Origin: Pogostemon cablin
Lineage: Eukaryota > Streptophyta > Magnoliopsida > Lamiales > Lamiaceae
DNA length: 64,000 nt
NCBI GenBank assembly: GCA_023678885.1
Contig: CM042993.1
Span: forward strand, 6,966,501-7,030,500
Reading direction: 5' to 3'
The first letter of the stretch is position 1. Each line of letters begins with the position of its first letter. This document shows positions 55,216 through 64,000 of this stretch, piece by piece. Below the pieces are notes generated by a model that had not been told where the DNA came from, ran no database searches, and worked only from the letters and a program-made list of their open reading frames with translations. The translations under genes were made by a program, and so were the position numbers.

Positions 55216-56910
55216 ACTTTCGTGTATTCGCGCTCTTCGTGTATTCGCGCTCATATCATACCATCCTTTTTCAGTTTTTTGGTCTTTAAATTTGTTTTTT
55301 GACTGGTTATTAATGTTGAAAATAGTGAAATGCAGAAAGATGCGTGAAAGTGGATATATAACTAATTAGAATTTGATTTCATCTCATGAATCGAATTTAA
55401 ATGATTTAGTATATATAATTTATTTATTTATTAGGTACCACAGAAAAAGTGAAAATGCCATTAGGTGACCAAGCATTTAACAAGACTAATATACCATCTC
55501 TATCCAAAACCGACCAAATCATATTTTTCATTACATATAAATCATTAATTATCATGTCCCAACAAACATGATTAGTTAATTATTCAATATTGGTCAACAA
55601 TAAATATATAGTAGTATAATTTTTGATGTTGAAAGTTGTCCAAATTATTGCCTCTTATATAATTTTACTCTTACAGTCAATTTATACTGATATGTATACG
55701 CACACGTAATTGATCGAGTGTTGCTGGATTGGTCTTTTTTAAGTCTTTGTTTTTAATGAATTAATTAAAGACAAATGTATAATTTATTTAATTTTTTATA
55801 TGAAAACGGTGATTAAAAGTGACAGTTATAACCGTTCCTTTATTACTTTCTATTTAATTATCATTCTTTTTGTAAGGAAGAAAATGGAAATCTATTACAA
55901 ATATGTAGTATAAGTATAATCAAGCACTCCATGTGAGGCTCACCGTTCTCTCTTTCACTCTTCCTCTATATTCTTTTACTATTCTCATCAAATACTTAAT
56001 AAATTTGTCAAAACTACACATTTTGTTAGTTCGGATCTGATATTATATTTTGGTGTCACATTTTATTTCGAATCGTTAATTGAATGACGCATAATTTATA
56101 TCTTATATGAAAAATATCAACTTTAAAGAGAAGATTAAAATTTTCCTACCATATTGTATAACGTATTACTCATTTAACGTGTAACAAGAAATGTACATGA
56201 TTCAGTTTCACATTTTATTGTCTTTTTCAAAATATAATCATGAATATTTTCCAGGAACGAAAATTTAGCTCCGGATATTGCATCATTATCCTGCCTTCTG
56301 CTTTTGCAACTTTAAATAAGTGTAAATATTTTATTTTACTTTCTAAAAAAGAATTTTAAAACAAATTCTGTATTTTAAGAAATTATAAAATTTCTGAGAT
56401 TCTATTACACCTACCATCTGCAAATAAACTTTCTTGCTTATTATTATTAATGCTCATAATTTTTTTTAATAGGTAAAATAAATTTTAGTATTAATTTTAG
56501 TGGGCATGTGAAATACCTACTAGAACTACATTACATCAATATATATATCAGATGATTACTAATTTAAATCATTAAAATGAAACCAGCAATTACATTTAAA
56601 ATTAACAGTCTAGCACCACTATATGTGGATTATTAATTCAATCAAGAAAGCCAAAATTTTGCATTTTATGATTTATTTTCCCAATCCAGCTCCAAAGTCA
56701 AATTTTCAATTTATCAAGTATTTTTTCACTTTAAGCTCTTCATTTCGAAATATAGCATTGTTTCTTAACACTTTCAAATGCATAATGCAACTACACTCTA
56801 ATGCTCATTAATATTAATGTTTAGCTCGATGATAATTATTTAAAATTAATTTAAACGTTCACATTATTATATATTAATGTTTAATCTGGAAACAAAACAA
56901 CAAATAGAAA
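55216..56910. other. AT-rich spacer
   Basis: No gene. Near 56030-56215, GTTCGGATCTGATATTATAT, TTTTGGTGTCACATTTTAT and ACGTGTAACAAGAAATGTAC resemble the blocks at 25102-25147 and the TGTAACAGGAGATGT family. Confidence 0.5.
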
Positions 56911-57182
56911 TATATCCGTCTCAAATTCAAGCTCATGTTTACTGTAGATACAGAGTTTAAGAAAAATCACTTTTTGACTTACTTTTGAGGGTAGTATGGT
57001 ATTTTTGGGTAATAAATAAATGATAAAGTATGTTATGTGTGTTAAAAAGGTGATGACAAATTTGAAATTAAAGTATGTTAGAGGGATATTAGTTTGTTGC
57101 TTTTTCCTTTTATGAAAGTGTGAAGTTGAATTTGAGATGGACCAAAACGGAAAATGTGAAGTTGAAGTTGGGACGTATGGAG
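56911..57182. mobile_element. Stowaway-like MITE, relative of 5779-6052
   Basis: The left end is eroded (ATCCGTCTCAAATTCAAGCT); the right end GAAGTTGGGACGTATGGAG is followed by TA. The body is shared with 5779-6052. Confidence 0.65.
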
Positions 57183-58046
57183 TATATATTAGTCAAGTTA
57201 ATTAATACTCCTATTATAAACTATCACAATAAAACAGGTGTGATTTTATTATTATTAAGAGAGAGAATAGGTGTTTCAAGTGTGTATCTATAACTTTACT
57301 TCTTTCTTACTTTGGAGATGAAGTTTCTTCAAGGCTATACTTTGGGATTTTCTTTTTTCCCTTAAGTTTCTAATTGCAGTTTTTTTTTTCAAAGTATTTT
57401 GAAGCTTTTTCTCATGCATCACAAAATCTCTCTCATTGTTCTATAATTGGTGATGCTCATCTCTAGAGTTAAATTTATTTTTTTCCCATATATTTTGTTA
57501 TTTATCCAAAAAAAAAAACATTTTTTTTCAATTGAGTCATATAACTGTCTAGCCCGATTGTGACCCCAGAATCGCCAGAAACCCTCAAATTTATTGAGCA
57601 GTCATGTGCATGATTCCAACGAAAATTCAATTTTATGACTAAAATGGGATATTTTAGGTAGTTATGGGAGTGTAAATTTTAGGACAGAAAGAAAATACCA
57701 TATTGAATTTAACCATTGTCTCTGCATCAAAGATGTTGAATGATCATCAACTGCTTTAACTATCTTCTGTGATATTAAAATTCTCATCGCTTCTTATACT
57801 GTATTTAACTTGTGTTAATAGATCTTATAATCTAATAGCCCACGTACTTACTTTATTCACTAAGAAAAATGTCATTTTAGAAAACTTGTGGGGGAATCCT
57901 AGTTCTAGCAACTAGCTGATTTCGGGTATCTAGTTATGCTCTTATTAAAAAAAATAATAATATTGAGATTTTCTTTAAAATATATATATTTTTAATATAT
58001 AAATATATGGTGTTATAAGAGCGTATCTATATATGACATTGCTTCT
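57183..58046. other. spacer with a block duplicated to the right of the hAT element
   Basis: 57290-57400 (TTTCTTACTTTGGAGATGAA, GTTTCTTCAAGGCTATA) resembles 58501-58600 (CTTCTTACTTTGGAGTCGAA, GTTTCTTGAAGGCTCTA). A possible MITE piece at 57535-57665 contains CCCGATTGTGACCCCAGAAT. No gene. Confidence 0.45.
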
Positions 58047-58500
58047 AGAGCTGTTATGGGAAACGAGCTGCTCGACTCGGCTCGAAAAGCTCGAACTCGG
58101 CTTGACTCGTTTTTTATTCAAGCTCGAGTTCGAGCTCGTTTATATACTAGTTTAGTTAACGAGTCGAGCTCGACTAGGCTCGTTAAGACTCGAAAATAAT
58201 AATTAATAAAATTAATATTATTGATTATTATTATATAATTATAATAATATATAATAAAATAAATATTTTAAATATAATAAAATATATATAATATATTAAT
58301 TAATATTGGGCTTGACTCGACTGGGCTCGGCTCGACCCGACTCGAAAACTTAACATTTTTGTTTAACGAGCCGAGCTCGAGCTCGAGTTCGCTCGAGTAT
58401 TTTTTGAGCCGAGTCGAGCTCGTATATAAGCTCGTTACCGTAACGAGCCGAGCTCGAGTATGGGGTACTCGAGCTCGTTCGTCTCGTTTAACACCCTTAT
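58047..58500. mobile_element. hAT-like MITE with 8-bp duplication TTGCTTCT
   Basis: A perfect 8-bp duplication TTGCTTCT is at 58039-58046 and 58501-58508. The ends are AGAGCTGTTATGGGAAACGA and, inverted, ATAAGGGTGTTAAACGAGAC. Both halves are filled with CTCGAGCTCG, GAGCCGAGCTCG and GACTCGG units around an AT-rich centre (58190-58305). No ORF; 454 bp. Confidence 0.8.
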
Positions 58501-58508
58501 TTGCTTCT

Positions 58509-59820
58509 TACTTTGGAGTCGAAGTTTCTTGAAGGCTCTATATTGTTTTTTTTTTCATCCAAATTTCTTGTTGAGGTTGTTTATGTTTAGTTAATTAGTA
58601 TAGGAAAAAAAAAGGTTATTTCTTTAAGTTTGTATTATTAGTACAACTGCGAATTATTTAGTAATTAGGTGACCTAGCATCTTCTTAATTACGAAAAAAT
58701 TCACTCATCATGAATTAACCATTCCTCCAGAACATGATTAGTTACTCAATATTATTTAGTACAGAATTAGGTGGCTAAATCTGCCAACGTGGCAATCTTA
58801 CTATGGTGGTAAACAAATATTTAACATTGCAGCGTGCAATTGTTTTTTTATTTTTTTTTATTAATAAAAATTAATCACTACAAATAATAGTCAATTCTAA
58901 TTTTGAGTGGAGACAAAAAAAAAGAAAAAAAAGGGGGAAAAAAAAAGAAATGTATTTGGAGAGCCAAGAAAAAGAATACTCTTTTGTGGTTGATAAAATT
59001 GTAAAGAAAGTGGCATTTATATAATAGTGTGATGTTGTAATAATGTTAATCTTGTGTATAATAGTGTAATTATTATTAGAAAAAAATGTAAACAATATGT
59101 GATGGATGAAAAATAAAAATATTATAAAAAATAGAGTGATTGAAGGTGTATTATAGATAAACTGATAAATGTCCACACAACTCAGCTACAGAAATTCATA
59201 AAATAAGTGAAGCATCATTTAATGATGCCAATTAATAGTATAAATTATAAAGTAATGTATTATTAAGGAATCAAATATCCTAGTTTTCGGACCGACACTT
59301 GTCACACGTGCAATGATGGGTTCTTGATTTAATAACTTTTTATCCGTCTCGCATAATCTCTTACTTAAGACGATCTCATACGAGTCTTGACATAATGTAT
59401 ACGTATTTGGGGAGAGTCTCTAATTAACGAACTCCTTAAAAAAATTATAATGAAAATTATTTTTAAATATTACAAACTTAAAAACGAAAATTAAATTTTA
59501 TGGAGTGAATGATTTACATTGAATTAATAATATTTTATGGGCCTTAAAATATACTAAAAAAAATAATTTACACACTAATTATATTTACACGGACTTAATT
59601 TCCTTATAAGTCCGTAAGTTAAATACAATAAGCCTGTTGGATCACAATCTAAAAAGGAGGTGAGTTATAATATCCTATAAAATTAATAAAGAATTTAGGT
59701 AATTCTCATGCACTTTACTTATATTTTACATTTTCTATTCTTATTAACCGACCTAATAATTTTAATGAATCAAACTCTCTCCTTATATAATCGAACATAA
59801 ACCATTAAAGTTCATATATA
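58509..59820. other. AT-rich spacer
   Basis: Nothing recognisable except a GAGACG-family edge near 59340-59400 (ATCCGTCTCGCATAATCTC, AAGACGATCTCATACGAG). Confidence 0.5.
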
Positions 59821-60023
59821 TTTCCTCCGTTCCACCCAAACGTCATCGATTGTTTTTTGTACGTAGATTAAGAAGTATTATTATTTTATGTGTAGTGGGT
59901 AGTTGTATTAATAGTGAGTGGTGGGCTATATATGAGTCATTTTTACTAAAAATGAAAAATAAGGACTTTTGAATGAGACGCCCAATATAGTAAAATGTGG
60001 ACTCTAAGATGTAACAGAGGGAG
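59821..60023. mobile_element. Stowaway-like MITE with TA duplication
   Basis: Left TTTCCTCCGTTCCACCCAAA, right TCTAAGATGTAACAGAGGGA, TA flanks. Its body (TTATTTTATGTGTAGTGGG, GACGCCCAATATAGTAAAAT) is shared with the fragment near 36750-36870. Confidence 0.65.
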
Positions 60024-60789
60024 TAATTCACAATTACGAATATTTAGATTTCAAATCTTCTCTTCATAATTTAGAAAATTGTTATGTGCAACTTTTTTTT
60101 TTTTTATCTAAATCGATGATTGAATGTCATATTTAGTTCACTAATGTATTCAATGCATGTTTTTATTAAATAAATGTTTACTTCATGCTCAATAATGATG
60201 AATATTAAATTTTGAGTTCGAGTATCAAGGAAAATATATATTTTAATTATAACAAATATTAATGTAAGTGGGAATAATTTTTTCAATAAGAGAGGTATAT
60301 ACTGCATAACAACAATGATACGTGCATTTTTTCTCTATGCACAAATGAAAAGATAAATATTAGGTGAAAAATAATTATACCATTTTAATCAATCTTAAAT
60401 TTAAACATAAAAATTAAATCTTAAAAACCTAGTACTCTTTTCGTCCCAAGCACCTTTTCTCACTTTGTCTAATAAAATCTTTCACATCTAAATAAAAAAC
60501 AACATTTTATTCTATAACCTAAAAATTACTTTATTCGAATATATATTTGAAACAGTAAGTAAAATATTACATGGCTCATAAAGTAAAGTAAAATTACAAT
60601 TGTGTTATTAGAATTAATGATTAAAAAAAAAAAAACTTACAGTATTGATTAAAAGAGCATGTGAACCCTAACAACCATAGATTGATGAATAAAATAAACC
60701 ATTAACAAAATGATTAATTTTTTTTATATAAATTATAGAGATGAAATTACATTTCTCCTAAAAACTAATATTAATCCCTAAAAACTAGT
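60024..60789. other. AT-rich spacer
   Basis: A Stowaway left end appears at about 60434 (CTCTTTTCGTCCCAAGCACC) without a clear partner. No gene. Confidence 0.45.
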
Positions 60790-62026
60790 AATAATAAATT
60801 AAGAGTAAAATTTCACATAACCCATGAGTTTTCATGAAATTACTCGAAACCTATTCATAGGATTTTATTTATTTATCTTATGAGCATCTTAATTACATTA
60901 CATCTTTAATATACTAAAGGATAGTTTAATTTTGACGAGGTGTTGCCACCAGAATTAATCTCAATTATTTTAATTTTTAATTAAATTAAAAATTTCAATT
61001 ATTTTAATTATTAATTAAATTTTAATATAGCTAAATACATAAAAATATTTTAATATAGATAAATACATATATTATTTTAAGATTTGAATATGATATTATC
61101 AAATAATTACTATTAATTAAAAAATAGTATAGATAAATACATATTATATTTATTTTAAGATTTAGAAAATTGAAAGGTATCCGTTTTGAATTATTTTTAT
61201 TATTATTGATTAATTTTTGTTATTCTTTTATATTTATTAATTAGTTTATTTATTTATTGATATTTTTGTTTTTCTTTAATTTTTTGTTTTAAATTTTTTT
61301 AAATTGTTAAGTACGGAATTTTTTTAGTCTTTTAATTTTTTTAACGTAATTAGCTTCTTTTTAATGGTTAATTTTACAAATTTTTTAATTAGTTTTATTA
61401 TGTTTTCACTTTTTTGTATTTATTTATTTATTTTTTTTTGTTTTGATTCTGTTCTTTTTAAATTATTAGTATGTAATTTCTTTTTTTTTATGTTAATTTT
61501 TTTTCATGGTTTTACAAATTTATTTAATTAATTTTGTTATGACTTCCTATTCTTTTTTTTATTTCTTCAAATTTATCTATTATATTTTTTTTAATAATAT
61601 ATATTAATTTTATTATAATTTTTCTTTTATATTTTTTAAAGGGCTTTTTTTTATTCTTTTCGTTATTTTTCTTTTAATTTTTATTTTTTTAATATATTTT
61701 CACCAACATTAAACTTAATTATACATATATAATTTTTTTAAGATCGAATATGGATGTGATATTTTTTTATTTTATAATTTTTTCTCTTTCTTTTTTATTC
61801 TTTAATATAAACTTATATTAGATTATAATTGAATAGGTGGTTAGTTAAATTTGAATTATATTTTTTTAAATTGTTGAATAAATAATTATATTAAACTTAA
61901 ATTAGTATTATATTAAACTTGAATTGTATTTTTAAAATTATTGAATAAATAGTTATATTAAACTTGAATTATATTTTTTAAAATTAAACTTTAAAACATG
62001 TATAATACACGGGATCTATACTAGTA
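60790..62026 (+). repeat. AT-rich repeat ending in a decayed Helitron 3' terminus
   Basis: The right end, CATGTATAATACACG (imperfect hairpin with one mismatch) then GGATCTATACTAG and T, has the layout of a Helitron 3' end, as at 44458-44489. Upstream are repeats such as ATAGATAAATACATAT and ATTAAACTTGAATTATATTT. The 5' end is not identified. Confidence 0.35.
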
Positions 62027-63400
62027 ATTAACTAAAGACGTTTAATTTCTTTTTCTTTGCAAATTTTACGTGGTTAAAACTTAAAAACTATAAAATTAAT
62101 TAAAAACATTGATTTATTTGCTTGTATTCGGTGTGTACACGTGAGGATAAATAATTGAATATGGTTTGTATAGACATTGGTTTGCAATTTGCTTCATTAA
62201 TGCGACAATTATTGATACATGGTGGGGTGCTTAATAATAACAATGTCAAATTAATCAAATAAACTTATAAAGTCTAAACGAATAATCGAGCTAAAATCAT
62301 AATTAGCCGTAAAATATATTCCTTGGTATCAAATAACATGTCATCATTTACTAAAAACATAAAATATAAATAAAACAGCCATGAAGATTACAAAAAGGCT
62401 TAAAATGTAGCATTCATATCCAGACTTTTGATTGGTATTTTTTAATTCTTTTACCAAATAATTAAATATGAAGAGTGACATAATCATAAAGTGAGACATA
62501 GTTTTGTCGAGTTGTGCAATTTGTTGTATTAACATGATGGTGCAAAATAATGTTGTACGTGCAATGCCATGGAATCCACGAAATCTTGAATTTATTAATT
62601 AGTTGACACAAAATTTTGGATGTATAGTTTCCGTCCCTTAAAACTTAGTATTGTTTTGTGATTTTGATACTATTACACTACAATTTTTTTTTATCTTTTT
62701 CAACAAATATGAATTTCACATCTAAATATCTAATAAAAATATTTTAAAAATTTATTCAAAATTCATAATCACTTAATTAAATTTAAAATTAAAGCAAAAT
62801 ACTAATAAAGTAACATCCCAAAACTTATTATATTCTAAACAAATGAATATAGTGTAACGTCACAAGAAAATATATTACTATCACGCAAATACTTACATTT
62901 TGTTATTTCGATTTATATAAAGTTTACATTTTTATTTTTTCAAGTCAGACCCAAATAATATAATTAATATATTTTCACGAAATTCATATATAACATTAAT
63001 ACAATTATTCACTACACATTAAAATATTATACTTTCTTAATTTACATTTAAAAAGAAAACATAAATATTTATAATTAATAAAAACTTGAGTCTGTAATTT
63101 CTTTAACTAAGCAGTAGTATTATTTTTTGTTTGAAAATATTACTAATTTTTCACTAGTCTTATAATTTTTCAAAACTAAACTAATTTTACCGAACCGATA
63201 TCACATAACAAATTTATTTTTTTCTTTGTTTCAAAATACATTCATTTAATCAGTCTCAAAAAACAAACTCAATTATTTTGAATTTTTTTAAAATGATTCT
63301 TTTCAAATAAACTCCTAACTATGACCCTGAATCGACAAAACTAAATACCAGATCATCAGATTTAACAAAACTTGCTAAAATAGTAGAACTAAATGAGAAT
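62027..63400. other. AT-rich spacer
   Basis: No gene, RNA or well-bounded repeat recognised. Confidence 0.55.
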
Positions 63401-64000
63401 TAGGTCACCTCAAACAAAAATGGCAAGATATCAAGCAAGAAAGGAAGCTAACAAATGGCAGAGTAGAGCCCATATGCTCTGTCAAGCATGGTTGTTGGGG
63501 ATGAGACAGATTTGAATTGTAGGGTCACCAAACTCTAATTCTTATAATCTATGTTTGTTTGCTACTTGAAACAAATTATTCTTTAAAAACAACAAGATCT
63601 TCATACATTGCCATTCAAATCATCCCTTTTTTCAGAATTCAATTATTTTAGTGCCCTAATTTTCTCCAATCTTGGTACTGTGATTTCAATAATAGCAAGC
63701 AGTTAGTGATCCACAAGCTTCCCCCTTTTCCATGAGTCCCTCCTACTCTACTTTAATATTGTTTGATTCTCTAATTTTGTGCAATTATATGTGCTGTTGT
63801 GGGTTCTTCTTGTCTTGTTAAACCATTGTGGGTTCTTCTTGTCTTGTTAAACCTCAATCCATAACAGCCCCCACCAAAATCTCTTTTTCCCCCCTCTCTC
63901 TCCTCTTGAGTAGCTTCATACTTTTCTTGTCCTTGGAATTAATATTGGTATAATCCTATTTAATTTCAATCTGGGTTGGTCTTGTTTTATGTTCTTGGGA
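63401..64000 (+). promoter_or_regulatory. possible promoter/leader of a gene beyond the window
   Basis: Composition changes to a more balanced, pyrimidine-rich sequence (CTCTTTTTCCCCCCTCTCTC near 63881) without an ORF, typical of a plant 5' untranslated region. A 29-bp unit containing GTGGGTTCTTCTTGTCTTGT is repeated twice (63797-63853). Orientation is inferred from the CT-rich strand. Confidence 0.3.

Noticed and set aside
1..64000. CRISPR array, operon or bacterial signals
   Set aside because: Repeats are MITEs, microsatellites and TE arrays; genes have plant introns and no spacer-like regularity exists.

Overview
The window is nuclear DNA of a flowering plant, most likely a eudicot. The evidence is multi-exon plant genes with GT-AG introns (NIP aquaporin, RSL-type bHLH, P-class PPR, PADRE/DUF4228, ARM-repeat protein), a Ty1/copia element, a plant-type Helitron, and AT-rich spacers crowded with MITEs of the 'CTCCCTCCGT' Stowaway type. 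An asterid (perhaps Lamiales) would fit, but I cannot prove the clade from sequence alone. There are no operons, CRISPR arrays, rRNA genes or convincing tRNA genes.

Layout. 1-4800: repeats (a MULE-like MITE, a 479-bp-period tandem duplication, a LINE RNase H relic, Stowaway MITEs). 4843-5298: PADRE-domain gene (+). 7229-9564: four-exon NIP-I aquaporin (-). 12226-13464: a Stowaway-like element with TA target duplication that encloses an intact 180-codon ORF with 5' leader. 14221-16787: two-exon ARM-repeat gene (-). 17704-24318: a nearly intact copia element with 1071-bp LTRs and AATAT target duplication, broken by one frameshift between integrase and reverse transcriptase. 24319-34918: gene-poor MITE field with a 42-bp coding-like minisatellite, a ~950-bp inverted-repeat element, an orphan promoter-like patch and a nested TRIM/Stowaway cluster. 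34919-36185: five-exon RSL-class bHLH gene (-) with a GC-AG intron. 36186-41174: spacer, MITEs, AAT microsatellite. 41175-44489: Helitron carrying a helicase C-terminal remnant and a tandemly duplicated ~1.15-kb 5' part with telomere-like repeats. 44490-52028: MITEs, including a CACTA-type element with a TTA duplication nested in an older MITE. 52029-53582: intronless PPR gene (+). 53583-64000: spacer with hAT- and MULE-like MITEs, a decayed Helitron end, and at the far right a pyrimidine-rich stretch that may be the leader of a gene beyond the window.

The host genes are not functionally linked: they cover metalloid/water transport, root-hair transcription control, organelle RNA processing and ARM-type scaffolding. 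The more unusual content is in the mobile DNA. Two observations stand out: (1) the Stowaway-like element carrying a complete gene-like ORF, and (2) the copia element, which lacks a tRNA-type primer binding site but has, at exactly that position, a 14-nt stretch perfectly complementary to its own U5, as expected for self-primed reverse transcription.
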